55,696 nucleotides of DNA. It comes from DATMQA01 sp035566895 (GTDB lineage: Bacteria > Verrucomicrobiota > Verrucomicrobiia > Limisphaerales > UBA8199). The stretch is taken from the NCBI GenBank assembly GCA_035566895.1, contig DATMQA010000167.1, positions 1-55,696 on the forward strand, in the 5' to 3' direction. The position numbers were made by a program, and so were the translations under genes. Positions 24,286 through 32,588 of the stretch are shown here, in pieces (the stretch's first letter is position 1; every line of letters starts with the position of its first letter). The notes under the pieces were generated by a model that saw only the letters and a program-made list of their open reading frames with translations, did no database searches and was not told the DNA's origin.

Positions 24286-26253
24286 TTACTGCAGTTTGAG
24301 ACGGAAAAATTCCTGCGGCGTTGTTGCCACGTTCGTGTAGGGAGAGGTTGCGCCGCCGATATTGTACCACGGACCGGTGACATTGCTCGCCGATTGGAGC
24401 GTGCCGACCGGCCAACTCAGAGTCGCCTTGCCGCTCGAGAATTGGATAGCCAGGCTGGCCGGTGGATTGACCGTTACGGTCGTCGTCCCCGGGGCCGAAA
24501 CGCAGCCGCCGACTGTCGCGGTCACACTGTAAAAACCTCCGGCATTTGTGCTGGCCTTCGTAATGGAAGGATTCTGGCTCGTCGAGCTGAACCCATTGGG
24601 CCCCGACCAGTTGTAGGTCGCGCCCGGCACGGCCGAGGCCGTGAGGTTCAAGGTCGTTCCCGCCCAGATCGGCCCGTTGTTGCCTGCTGTCGGTGTGCCA
24701 GGCTGGGGCAGGAGGATTTCGATCCCGCTGGACTTGGCGTTGTCCGTGACGGTGGTGTACTGAACCACGATCTGCCCGCTGCTGGGTGTGGCAGTGAATT
24801 CCTGAATGGTCGCCTTGTTCGGAGCGCCGGCCGCGGCGATGATGTCGAAGTTGGTCAGCACCTGCGCGCCGTTAATGAACACGTTGAATCGACGCTGGCC
24901 TACCGCAGTCCAAAAGGTTTCGGCAAAATGAAGGCGCACTTTGTAGTTCAGGCCGGTCCCAAGGCCTGTGAAGGTGTAAGTGAAGTTGCTGTAGCGTTCG
25001 GTTTGATAAACCGCCTGCGGGGCTGGCGCAACTAAACCGCTCGTATCGATCGCTGTGGTGACGGGCGTGGCCTGTGTGCCGCCCGTGAAGTTCGCGTCAG
25101 CGACGAACTGCCCGGCACCGCTGCCGCCTGAGTTCACCGCCAATGCGAACCCGCCCAGCGCCGCCGTTGTCTCACTGGAATTGGTGCTCTCGCCAAGCGA
25201 GTTTGTGGCAGAGACCACATAATAGTAAGTCGAGCACATCGAGACGCCGGCGTCGGTGTAATTGTTCGTAGCGGGGCTGGCCACCGTCGTGTAGGGACCG
25301 CCGCTGTTCGTCGCGCGCTTGACATTGTAACCCGTCGCGCCGGAAGTCGAAGCATCCCAGCTCAAATAAACCTTGGCGCTGCCCGGACTGGCGGTCAATC
25401 CCGTTGGCGCATTGGGTTTGCTGGCCACGAAATCATAAACGCGGACATAATCGACCTGCATCTCGCCTGGGAACGGAGTGTTGGCGTTGATAGTGGCGTC
25501 GGGGGGATTCGTCACGTAATTGCCGCCGATGGCGAGGTTCATCAGGATAAAGAACGGCTGGTTGTATGGAGCCGGGTAGGGGCCAGTTGAGCTCGACCAA
25601 CTGGTCCAGGTTTGAACAATATTGCTATCCACGAGCCATTGGATCGAATTGGTCGCCCATTCGATCGCATAAGTGTGGAAGTTGGTAACCGAATCCCCGG
25701 ACATAGGCAGGGTGTACACTTTCGTTTGGGACAGATGGTTGTTGCTGGAATCGGAATAATGAATGGTTCCCTGCACCTGGTTTGTCCAAATCCCCTTACT
25801 CTCCATCACATCGATCTCGCCGCACGCCGGCCAGCCGACCGAGGTGATGTTTGTCCCCAGCATCCAGAGCGCCGGCCAGAAACCCAGCCCATGAGGCAGC
25901 CGGGCGCGATATTCAATCCGTCCGTACAGTTGGGAAAACTGCCCCTCGGTTTTCATCCGGGCGGAGGTGTAGGGGAAACCGTTCGTCGTTTCCAGCCGGG
26001 CTACAATGTGGAGGACGCCGTTGGCAACGTAAGCGTTGTTCGTCCGGCCGGTGTAGTACTCCCGTTCGCTATTGCCCCAACCATTGTTGTTTCCGGTCTC
26101 GAAGGTCCATTTCGTCGTATCAACGGTGGTGCCGTTGAACTCGTCGCTCCAGACCAGTTGCCAGTCGGCCTGGGCCGAATGGATGCCGCCCGCTAGCGCT
26201 GCCAGTGCCACTGCGACGATGGGCAGGGAGGAAGCTAAAGAGAGGCGTTGCAC
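24286..26253 (-). CDS. Secreted GH16 glucanase with FN3, malectin-like and Ig-like domains
   Basis: The catalytic GH16 domain follows a signal peptide ending 'GGIHSAQA': 'WQLVWSDEFNGTTVD', 'YGRIEYRARLPHGLGFWPAL', then the active-site signature GEIDVMES, whose two glutamates act as nucleophile and acid/base, and 'FILMNLAIGGNY'. This fits a laminarinase-type endo-beta-1,3-glucanase, though beta-1,3/1,4 or other specificity is possible. After it come an FN3 domain ('PNAPTGLTASPGSAKVYLSW'), a malectin-like CBM57-type domain ('YKVRLHFAETFW', 'FNVFINGAQVLTNFDI'), an Ig-like domain and a C-terminal 'FYRV'-type module ending 'FFRLKLQ'. The frame is open to 26397, but that part shadows the PEP-CTERM remnant. 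I prefer GTG at 26253; a TTG slightly upstream is possible. Confidence 0.9.
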   Translation of the reverse strand: MQRLSLASSLPIVAVALAALAGGIHSAQADWQLVWSDEFNGTTVDTTKWTFETGNNNGWGNSEREYYTGRTNNAYVANGVLHIVARLETTNGFPYTSARMKTEGQFSQLYGRIEYRARLPHGLGFWPALWMLGTNITSVGWPACGEIDVMESKGIWTNQVQGTIHYSDSSNNHLSQTKVYTLPMSGDSVTNFHTYAIEWATNSIQWLVDSNIVQTWTSWSSSTGPYPAPYNQPFFILMNLAIGGNYVTNPPDATINANTPFPGEMQVDYVRVYDFVASKPNAPTGLTASPGSAKVYLSWDASTSGATGYNVKRATNSGGPYTTVASPATNNYTDAGVSMCSTYYYVVSATNSLGESTNSSETTAALGGFALAVNSGGSGAGQFVADANFTGGTQATPVTTAIDTSGLVAPAPQAVYQTERYSNFTYTFTGLGTGLNYKVRLHFAETFWTAVGQRRFNVFINGAQVLTNFDIIAAAGAPNKATIQEFTATPSSGQIVVQYTTVTDNAKSSGIEILLPQPGTPTAGNNGPIWAGTTLNLTASAVPGATYNWSGPNGFSSTSQNPSITKASTNAGGFYSVTATVGGCVSAPGTTTVTVNPPASLAIQFSSGKATLSWPVGTLQSASNVTGPWYNIGGATSPYTNVATTPQEFFRLKLQ

Positions 26254-26282
26254 AGCTGGAAGAAGCAATCGAAAGAACAGCA

Positions 26283-26594
26283 CTATTTGCGCCAACGGAG
26301 CAATGCTGGAATACCCATGGCTGAACCCATGAGACCCGAAGTTGAGGGCTCTGGAACCACAACGGTGCCTGCGAGGCCAACGTTTTTCATGATGCAAGAA
26401 TGTCGTATTTTGTACGACAAAACGGCCGGGTTGTCAATGGTTTTTCCTATGCAACCAAGCGAGAACTCTTTGCCGACGTTGGCATCAAAATCATTCGGCA
26501 TGAGCCAGTCGGCAATTTTCTCTGGATCCGTAATGTGTTCCCACACCTTTGCCGTCGGCGCGTTGATCGGAATTTCCTTTTTGATGATTTTAAT
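26283..26594 (-). pseudogene. Remnant: SRPBCC N-terminus joined to a PEP-CTERM tail
   Basis: One minus-strand frame reads 'KEIPINAPTAKVWEHITDPE', then 'KIADWLMPNDFDANVGKEFS', the start of an AHSA1/START-type SRPBCC domain, and stops resembling it after about 50 residues. The same frame ends in 'VVVPEPSTSGLMGSAMGIPA' plus 'LLRWRK', a PEP-CTERM sorting tail. No ATG precedes the first part; only ATT at 26594 is available. Neither piece is complete, so this looks like two gene remnants fused by deletion. It lies just upstream of the GH16 gene. Confidence 0.5.
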
Positions 26595-26827
26595 AAATCC
26601 GATTCAACCTGACGTTTTCAGCCCTTACAGGTGGCCGTCCCAGAGCGTTTCCAACCGCGAAATCCATGCATCCACCTGTTTCAGCGGGGCGCCGTTGAGG
26701 CACTGGATTCGCCCCGCCTTCTCGGCTCACGTCGCGATTGCGCGCTGGGCTCAGCCCTGTTATGCTGTCCTCATAAGCCGCCGCGTTCTTCGTTCACGGA
26801 AATGAAGCGTGGGGCAACTGTGTTCTA
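26595..26827. other. Intergenic region upstream of the cupredoxin gene
   Basis: No protein-like frame is seen here. The promoter of the cupredoxin-cyclase-porin operon must lie here or close by, but I cannot point to a convincing -35/-10 pair. The stretch around 26660-26760 is GC-rich and resembles dispersed non-coding sequence. Confidence 0.35.
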
Positions 26828-27484
26828 ATGGGTCGTCTGGCGTATTTTATCCTCGCGTGGAGTGCGGCCTGCGTGGCTCTGGCGCAGTCGGATTCGGCGA
26901 TTGAGGGGGTGGTGCAACTCCCCTCGCCCTCGCCCTCGACTGCCGCCCTGACTCCTTCCCGATACCAAAACAAAACTCCTGGCGAAGTCGGTCGGCCGGA
27001 ACCCCCGGCTGCAGTTGTCTATCTCGAGGGCAGTTTTCTCCCGTTCGCAAACACAAACGCCCCCGCCGCAAAAATGGAGCAGAAGCATTTCCAATTTGCT
27101 CCCGGCTTGCTGCCCATCCAAACCGGCACAGCGGTGGAATTTCCAAACCTGGATGATGGCTATCACAACGTTTTTTCGTATTCCAAGCCCAAACGTTTCG
27201 ACCTGGGCCGCTACCGGAAGGACGAGAAGCCGCCCACGCTAGTTTTCGATAAACCCGGCGTCATCAAACTTTTCTGCGAGATTCATGAGCACATGCGCGG
27301 CACCATCCTGGTCCTGGACACCCCGTTCTTCGTCAAAACCGACAACACAGGGAAATACCGCCTCGAACATTTGCCCGCCGGCAAATACACCTTGAAGGCC
27401 TGGGTGGACGAAAAGAAAGTCTGGGAGCGGCCCGTGGAACTTACGGACGGCACACAGTTGCGCGTGGACTTTCCAGGAAAATGA
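26828..27484 (+). CDS. Exported cupredoxin-like protein with carboxypeptidase-regulatory-like domain
   Basis: The 218-residue protein has a signal peptide ('FILAWSAACVALAQ'). A plastocyanin/azurin-type copper site is visible: His113 in 'DDGYHNVFSYSKPKRFDLGR' and the loop 'KLFCEIHEHMRG' with Cys150, His153 and Met156, giving the His-Cys-His-Met ligand set of a type 1 copper centre. After it comes a short carboxypeptidase-regulatory-like beta domain ('TGKYRLEHLPAGKYTLKAWV'). Similar proteins are often annotated 'methylamine utilization protein', but nothing here supports methylamine oxidation. It lies 13 bp before the cyclase and heads a three-gene operon. A periplasmic redox or copper-sensing partner of the cyclase is inferred. 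Confidence 0.85.
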   Translation: MGRLAYFILAWSAACVALAQSDSAIEGVVQLPSPSPSTAALTPSRYQNKTPGEVGRPEPPAAVVYLEGSFLPFANTNAPAAKMEQKHFQFAPGLLPIQTGTAVEFPNLDDGYHNVFSYSKPKRFDLGRYRKDEKPPTLVFDKPGVIKLFCEIHEHMRGTILVLDTPFFVKTDNTGKYRLEHLPAGKYTLKAWVDEKKVWERPVELTDGTQLRVDFPGK

Positions 27485-27497
27485 ACCGGCCCAGCGC

Positions 27498-29408
27498 ATG
27501 TTTATGCCGGTCCTGACCTTTCGATTCAAACTTGCGCTGGCCATGATGCTGCTGGTCGCGGGGGGGGCAGTCACCACTTTGTTCATCGTCCAACGCCGGG
27601 TCCAGGCGTACTACAAGGCGAACTTCCGCTCTCAGTTCGAACGTCAGATCGCCTACTTTCTTGCGCTCCAGGATACGCGCCTTGCGAACGTGAAAGAGGA
27701 ATGCCTGAAGCTTTCTCAGAAGGTCCGCATCATCGCTGCCATGAGCGAGCAGGAAATCCCGGCTGAAATCCTTTATGATGTTACGGATGACGAGTTGAAA
27801 GCACTCCTGGGTAGCATGTTCCAGGAGGCGAGGCTGGCCGGCATTACAAGCCCGGTCAGGAGGAATGCCACGTTCTTCCGATATCTGGATGTCCATGGGA
27901 ACCCGGTCTCCCCGCCGGAGAGCGTTCGGAGCCGTCTCGGTTTTCCGTTGAGCCGTCGTCGGCTGGAGCAAAAGCTGGCACAAATCCGCGGCGCGCTGGA
28001 CAGCCCGGAACGCCAACAGGTCGGCTACTTGGCTTTCATGATCGAAACCAATCGGCCGGCCTCCCGTCGCAACGTGGCTCGGTCTGGTTCGCCGCCGCCC
28101 GATAGGCCTGAAGAGACAAACGCGCCGGCGCTTCAGGAAGTCGTCATCACCAAGATCCTTGAGCCCGACAGCAATCAGGCTCTGGGCGCGCTCGTATTGG
28201 GTTTTCCCCTGTCCGAACTGATTCCACAGCCCAAACCCCAGCACCCCGCCCATCCTGACACGCACCTTGAGCCCATTCAGAGCGGTATCCTGCTGGAAGA
28301 CCATCTCTACGCCAACACGAATGCCATCCCTGAGCCTGCCGCAGCTCTCGTGGCGGACGACGTAAGCCAAAGAATTCACACAACACAAAAGCCGCAGGAT
28401 GATTTCGAGGTGCAGCTCCAGGACGCCTACTATCGGGTATTCTATCAGTTGTTGAATCCTGAATCCGGCTTTCCGCCGGCTTACCAGGTCTGTCTCTATT
28501 CCATGGCGGAAGCACGCCGCGAACAGCAGCAACTGCGGTGGCAAATCCTCGGCTCGGGCAGCGCCGCGCTTCTCGGGGCGCTGGTTCTAGGCCTTTTTCT
28601 TTCGCATGGACTTACAGTGCCCGTCCGCGAGTTGGTGGGCGCCACGCGAGAGATTCGACGCGGCAACCTTGCCGTTAAAGTGCCGGTTCGGAGCCGCGAT
28701 GAGATCGGCCAGTTGGCGGCCTCCTTCAACGAAATGGCCGAGGGACTGGCACAAAAGGAACGGTATCGCACCGTCCTTAACCAGGTAGCTGACGAACAGG
28801 TCGCGCGGCAATTGCTTAGCGGCGAAATCACCCTGGGGGGCGAAGTGCGCCAGGCCAGCGTGCTTTTCTGTGATATTCGCGGGTTTACCGCTTTAACCGA
28901 GCACATGCCGCCGGGAGAAGTGATTGAAATGATCAACGAGCATATGACCGCCCTGACGCGCGTGGTCAAGCAGCACAACGGCGTGCTTGACAAGTTCGTC
29001 GGGGACCTGCTGATGGCGATCTTTGGCGCGCCAGTGAGCCACGACAACGATGCCCTGGACGCTGCGCGCTGCGCGTTGGGTTTGGTCCAGGAACGGCAAC
29101 GCCTCAACCAAACCTCACGCCACAAGCTTAAGATTGGTCTCGGTCTCACCACGGGCAAGGTGGTCGCTGGCGGCATGGGTTCGTCAGACCGGTTCCACTA
29201 CACGGTCCTCGGGGAGCGTGTCAACCTGGCCTCGCGTCTTTGCGACTTCGCCGGTCCCGGTGATATTTTGATCGACCTGGCCACCTGCGATTCCCTCGCT
29301 GGCCGCATTATTGCGGAGCCCGTACCTGCGATGGCACTCAAAGGTTTTGGCGCGCCGGTGCCCGTCTTCAAGCTGCTCGCCGTCAATTCCCCTCCGGCCA
29401 ACTCATGA
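27498..29408 (+). CDS. Membrane-bound HAMP adenylate/guanylate cyclase (class III)
   Basis: The 636-residue protein has an N-terminal membrane helix ('KLALAMMLLVAGGAVTTLFI'), a large periplasmic sensor region (about residues 35-345), a second helix ('LGSGSAALLGALVLGLFLS'), a HAMP domain ('TVPVRELVGATREIRRGNLA', 'RDEIGQLAASFNEMAEGL') and a class III cyclase domain. The metal-binding aspartates are Asp459 ('FCDIRGFT') and Asp503 ('KFVGDLLMAIFG'). Lys499 is in the purine-selecting position, as in adenylate cyclases; the usual partner Asp is replaced by Glu in 'YTVLGERVNLASRL', so base specificity is uncertain. It makes a cyclic nucleotide in response to a periplasmic signal, plausibly through the upstream cupredoxin. 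Its stop overlaps the next start (ATGA). Confidence 0.93.
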   Translation: MFMPVLTFRFKLALAMMLLVAGGAVTTLFIVQRRVQAYYKANFRSQFERQIAYFLALQDTRLANVKEECLKLSQKVRIIAAMSEQEIPAEILYDVTDDELKALLGSMFQEARLAGITSPVRRNATFFRYLDVHGNPVSPPESVRSRLGFPLSRRRLEQKLAQIRGALDSPERQQVGYLAFMIETNRPASRRNVARSGSPPPDRPEETNAPALQEVVITKILEPDSNQALGALVLGFPLSELIPQPKPQHPAHPDTHLEPIQSGILLEDHLYANTNAIPEPAAALVADDVSQRIHTTQKPQDDFEVQLQDAYYRVFYQLLNPESGFPPAYQVCLYSMAEARREQQQLRWQILGSGSAALLGALVLGLFLSHGLTVPVRELVGATREIRRGNLAVKVPVRSRDEIGQLAASFNEMAEGLAQKERYRTVLNQVADEQVARQLLSGEITLGGEVRQASVLFCDIRGFTALTEHMPPGEVIEMINEHMTALTRVVKQHNGVLDKFVGDLLMAIFGAPVSHDNDALDAARCALGLVQERQRLNQTSRHKLKIGLGLTTGKVVAGGMGSSDRFHYTVLGERVNLASRLCDFAGPGDILIDLATCDSLAGRIIAEPVPAMALKGFGAPVPVFKLLAVNSPPANS

Positions 29409-30739
29409 CGACCCGGCACTGCACCAGCCCGATTCGCTCGCCATTGGTGATGGATTCCCACAGCGCTTTCTCCTTTAATCTATTTAATTCAATTAACCGC
29501 TTTAACCCAATCAACCCCTGTCTCCTCGCCCTCTCCTTCCTGTCCTTCGCAATTGTGTGGCCCGGCCGGGCCCAACCGTGGCTCGACAAAATCAGCGACT
29601 CGCTCTTCCTCCAGTCCCCCAATGGGGTATATCGCGTGGACTTCAGCGGGCTGTTTGATCTTGAAGGCTATTACATCGATCAGCGGCCGCCCGGTCTCCT
29701 GTTTGGGGACGGCGACAGCTTTGTGACACCGCGCCTCTCCCTGTTTCTTGATGCCCGTGCCGGCAAGCATCTCTACAGCTTCGTTCAGGTCCGCTTCGAC
29801 GACGGTTTCCACGCCCGCGCTCCGGAGCCTCACGAGCGTGTGGACGAATATCTGCTGCGTTACACCCCTTTCGACGATCCGCGGCTTAATCTCCAGGTTG
29901 GAAAGTTCGCCACCGTCGTCGGCAACTGGGTGCCGCGCCATCTGTCCTGGGATAACCCGTTTATCAATGCTCCATTGCCCTACGAGAACATTCTAACGGT
30001 ATCTGATTCCAGCGTGCCTGCTTCGCCGGCCCAGTTTCTCTCCCGCCGCGGCCAACCCGACATCAAGGAGAAGTGGCTCACGGTCGTCTGGGGCCCGGAC
30101 TACGCTAGCGGCGCCTCTGTGTTTGGTTCCCTCGACCGCTGGGATTACGCCGCCGAAATCAAAAATGCTTCGCTCTCCTCCCGCTCGACTGCCTGGGACG
30201 CGACCGATGTTGGTTGGGACAATCCAACCGTCAGCGGCAGGTTGGGCTTCCGGCCCAGCACCCCGTGGAACCTCGGGGTTTCAGCCAGTTACGGCACTTA
30301 TCTGCAGCAACCCGCTCAAAGTTCGCCGGCCTTTCCACCCGGCAAGCGCCTGGGCGATTTCAACCAACTCACTCTTGCCGAGGATGCCAGCTATGCGTGG
30401 CACCATTGGCAACTCTGGGCCGAAGTCTTCCTCTCGCGCTTCCAGGTCCCCAATGTCGGCAACGCGGACACCCTCGTGTATTACCTCGAAGCCAAATACC
30501 AGTTCACTCCCCGACTGTTCGGGGCGTTGCGCTGGAACCAACAGTTTTATGCCGACATCAACGATGGTGCCGGCGGCCAGACTCCCTGGGACAACAACGT
30601 ATGGCGCATTGACACCGCTTTGGGTTATCGCTTCACCCGCCATTTCCAGTCGAAGCTCCAATACAGCTTCACCCATCAGCAGGGCCCCTTGCAGCAAGGC
30701 GAGCAACTTGTCGCCGCCCAATTCACCTTCAAGTTCTAG
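29405..30739 (+). CDS. Outer-membrane beta-barrel (porin-like) protein
   Basis: The gene starts at ATG 29405 overlapping the cyclase stop, or at ATG 29450; the hydrophobic export segment 'LLALSFLSFAIVWPGRAQ' fits either. The 444-residue product is rich in alternating aromatic/polar strands ('HLYSFVQVRFDDGFHARAPE', 'LNLQVGKFATVVGNWVPR', 'HHWQLWAEVFLSRFQVP', 'FTPRLFGALRWNQQFY') and ends in Phe ('QLVAAQFTFKF'), the standard outer-membrane insertion signal. It resembles phosphate-selective or carbohydrate porins in pattern only; the ligand is unknown. Around 29480-29520 an AT-rich run encodes repeated Phe-Asn residues, suggesting non-coding sequence absorbed into the N-terminus. Confidence 0.8.
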   Translation: MTTRHCTSPIRSPLVMDSHSAFSFNLFNSINRFNPINPCLLALSFLSFAIVWPGRAQPWLDKISDSLFLQSPNGVYRVDFSGLFDLEGYYIDQRPPGLLFGDGDSFVTPRLSLFLDARAGKHLYSFVQVRFDDGFHARAPEPHERVDEYLLRYTPFDDPRLNLQVGKFATVVGNWVPRHLSWDNPFINAPLPYENILTVSDSSVPASPAQFLSRRGQPDIKEKWLTVVWGPDYASGASVFGSLDRWDYAAEIKNASLSSRSTAWDATDVGWDNPTVSGRLGFRPSTPWNLGVSASYGTYLQQPAQSSPAFPPGKRLGDFNQLTLAEDASYAWHHWQLWAEVFLSRFQVPNVGNADTLVYYLEAKYQFTPRLFGALRWNQQFYADINDGAGGQTPWDNNVWRIDTALGYRFTRHFQSKLQYSFTHQQGPLQQGEQLVAAQFTFKF

Positions 30740-30898
30740 CACTTGCGCCCATAGCTTTAGACTATCGCCCGCATACAAACAAAGCATTGGCTCAACTCCA
30801 TTATAGACGCCACGCTCGAATTGGATTAAAGCCGGATACGGGATTAACCGGCTTGTGAATAGACCGGCGGGGAGTCGTCAAGTGTTTGTCTCTGGTAT

Positions 30899-31075
30899 AT
30901 GCAGATATTGAAGCTCGTCTGGCACACAACCGTTGGCCTTTTAAAGCAGGCCTGGCTGCTTCCCCATACGGTTGCGGTTGCTCTCAAGCTAAGAAGGCGG
31001 CGGTTCGCCCTGAACGTCCTCGAAGCGGAGCGCCTCGACCGGATTCGCAATCCTTCAAAGTACCTTGGGAAGTGA
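30899..31075 (+). CDS. Small basic protein (58 aa) upstream of the pseudouridine synthase
   Basis: The frame ATG 30899 to TGA 31075 encodes 58 residues: an amphipathic N-terminal half 'MQILKLVWHTTVGLLKQAWL', then 'LPHTVAVALKLRRRRFALNV', and a charged end 'EAERLDRIRNPSKYLGK'. The composition is protein-like, with helical periodicity and a cluster of four arginines. The stop is separated by one base from the next ATG (TGAAATG), the spacing of coupled translation. I have the impression of similar 'ERLDRIRNP-KY' tails in Planctomycetes and Verrucomicrobiota but cannot name the family. It may bind RNA or membrane; no function is claimed. Confidence 0.55.
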   Translation: MQILKLVWHTTVGLLKQAWLLPHTVAVALKLRRRRFALNVLEAERLDRIRNPSKYLGK

Positions 31076-31076
31076 A

Positions 31077-32135
31077 ATGGAAAGCGAAGGGGGCGCATGC
31101 AAGACCACGCCGGCGAGCGGAGCCGTGAGCGAAACTGCAGCCAGGCCTCTCTTGTTTTGGGTATTGCGGAAGCATCCCGACACGCCGAAGAACCGCGCCA
31201 AACAATGGATTCTGGCCGGTCGCGTGAGCGTCAACGGTGTGATCGTCCGAAAACCCCACCACAGCATTGCCGACCCCGGCGAAACGCTCGTACTGCGCGC
31301 TCGCCAGGCCTCCACTCTGGCGTGCGATTCCGGTTGGCAAATTCATCCTCGGGTGTCCTTGCTTTATCTGGATCCAGCTCTCGCCATCCTCAACAAGGGG
31401 CCCGGCCTCATCTCGGTGCCGGCGCCGGGTTGCGACCTTTCGGCCCTGAGCATCCTCGCGGACTTCCTGCTCGGCAAACTGAAAGCCCGCGACCGCAGCC
31501 TCGCCGGCAAGTCACTGCCCCCCGCCTATCGCCGGCTGCAACCCTTGCCGGTGCATCGCCTGGACCAATATACCAGCGGCGTTTTTTGCGCGGCCACGAA
31601 CCCTGCTGCGCGCCACCACCTCATCGAGCAGCTTAAGGCCCATACCATGAAGCGGGAATATGTCGCCTTCGTCGAAGGCCGCTCCAGCACTCCCAAAGGC
31701 ACTTGGCGCCAATGGCTCCAACTGAGCCGGGACGAATTGCGCCAGCACATCCTTTCCGAAACCCAAGCCAGGGCCGCCGGTTCCGAGGCTCGCGAAGCCA
31801 TTACCCATTACGAAGTCGTCGCCGAGTACCCCCTCGCCGACGGCCAAGGTTTCGTCACCAAATTGCGGCTCCGGCTGGAAACCGGCCGGAAACATCAGAT
31901 TCGTGTCCAGGCTGCCCATGCCGGAGTCCCCTTGGTAGGGGACCGTACTTATAACCCGGGGGACCGCGGAGCGCTCCCCACGAACTTGCACCTCGATTTC
32001 CCGCGACAGGCATTACACGCAGAGGTCCTTACCCTCGAACATCCGGACCAGCCGGGCAAGCGCATGAGCTGGACCGCTGAATTGCCTAAGGACCTTCGCC
32101 AGCTCGAAACTGCGCTTCGAGCGCGAAAACTGTAG
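31077..32135 (+). CDS. RluA-family 23S-type pseudouridine synthase
   Basis: ATG at 31077 gives 352 residues. An S4-like RNA-binding domain comes first ('KNRAKQWILAGRVSVNGVIV', about residues 38-80). The RluA catalytic domain follows, with 'LAILNKGPGLISVPAPG', the active-site motif 'HRLDQYTSGVFCAATN' whose Asp is the catalytic nucleophile, 'KREYVAFVEG', 'KLRLRLETGRKHQIRVQAAH' and 'GVPLVGDRTYNPGD'. It converts uridines to pseudouridine in rRNA or tRNA; the target position cannot be read from sequence. It is preceded by a 58-residue ORF one base away, and its 3' end faces the L7Ae-like gene across a long hairpin. Confidence 0.93.
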   Translation: MESEGGACKTTPASGAVSETAARPLLFWVLRKHPDTPKNRAKQWILAGRVSVNGVIVRKPHHSIADPGETLVLRARQASTLACDSGWQIHPRVSLLYLDPALAILNKGPGLISVPAPGCDLSALSILADFLLGKLKARDRSLAGKSLPPAYRRLQPLPVHRLDQYTSGVFCAATNPAARHHLIEQLKAHTMKREYVAFVEGRSSTPKGTWRQWLQLSRDELRQHILSETQARAAGSEAREAITHYEVVAEYPLADGQGFVTKLRLRLETGRKHQIRVQAAHAGVPLVGDRTYNPGDRGALPTNLHLDFPRQALHAEVLTLEHPDQPGKRMSWTAELPKDLRQLETALRARKL

Positions 32136-32139
32136 GAGC

Positions 32140-32228
32140 GGAGGTAGGGCGCGTCTGTCCTCAGCGCGCCGCGTGGTGGTGCCAGATTCGTTTTCGCGGC
32201 GCGCTGAGGACAGACGCGCCCTACCTCC
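32140..32228. terminator. 34 bp perfect inverted repeat between convergent genes
   Basis: The left arm at 32140-32173 (containing aggtagggcgcgtctgtcct) and the right arm at 32195-32228 (containing gaggacagacgcgccctacc) pair perfectly over 34 bp around a 21 bp loop. It lies 4 bases after the pseudouridine synthase stop and 27 before the end of the convergent minus-strand gene, so it could end transcription from both sides, though no T-run is present. Long-stem elements of this type elsewhere in the window suggest a dispersed repeat family as the alternative. Confidence 0.6.
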
Positions 32229-32255
32229 CGGGACCGTTCTGGTGCCTGGCTGCGG

Positions 32256-32588
32256 CTAAGCCTTCGGCGGTTTGTTCAGCCGGTACTCTTTAAGCTCGGC
32301 GTAAATGGATTGCGCCAGGCCCGACTTCGCGAAACCGAGCACCTTCGTTCCTTTGAATCCGAAAAACTGTTCCACCTCCGCCGAGGAATAGCGCTGGACG
32401 ACCGGGTAATGGGCAAAGTCCGACAGAACTTGCTTGCGGCTCTGCTCGGAGAGGTCATCGGTGAGCAAAAGGAAGTGCAACCTGCTTTTGCTGCGGAGCA
32501 GCGTCTCCCGTCCGACTAGCAGAATGCGGGAGCGAATGACGAACGGAAACAGCCGTTCCACCGGCTTGACCTGGCCCTGGGTCTTCAT
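32256..32588 (-). CDS. L7Ae/YlxQ-like small RNA-binding protein
   Basis: The 110-residue protein looks like a bacterial L7Ae-fold protein: 'GRETLLRSKSRLHFLLLTDD', 'LSEQSRKQVLSDFAHYPVVQ', 'RYSSAEVEQFFGFKGTKVLG' and 'FAKSGLAQSIYAEL' follow the alpha/beta order of YlxQ, where the loop after the central strand recognises kink-turns. The N-terminus is longer and more basic than in YlxQ. Its ATG overlaps the helicase stop (ATGA), so it is co-translated with a DEAD-box RNA helicase, supporting a role in RNA folding or ribosome assembly. The assignment is by pattern and moderately secure. Confidence 0.65.
   Translation of the reverse strand: MKTQGQVKPVERLFPFVIRSRILLVGRETLLRSKSRLHFLLLTDDLSEQSRKQVLSDFAHYPVVQRYSSAEVEQFFGFKGTKVLGFAKSGLAQSIYAELKEYRLNKPPKA

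Noticed and set aside
24148..25035. 295-codon plus-strand frame at the GYF and GH16 gene ends
   Set aside because: It begins inside the GYF/DUF4190 gene in another frame and runs antisense to the FN3/malectin region of the GH16 gene.
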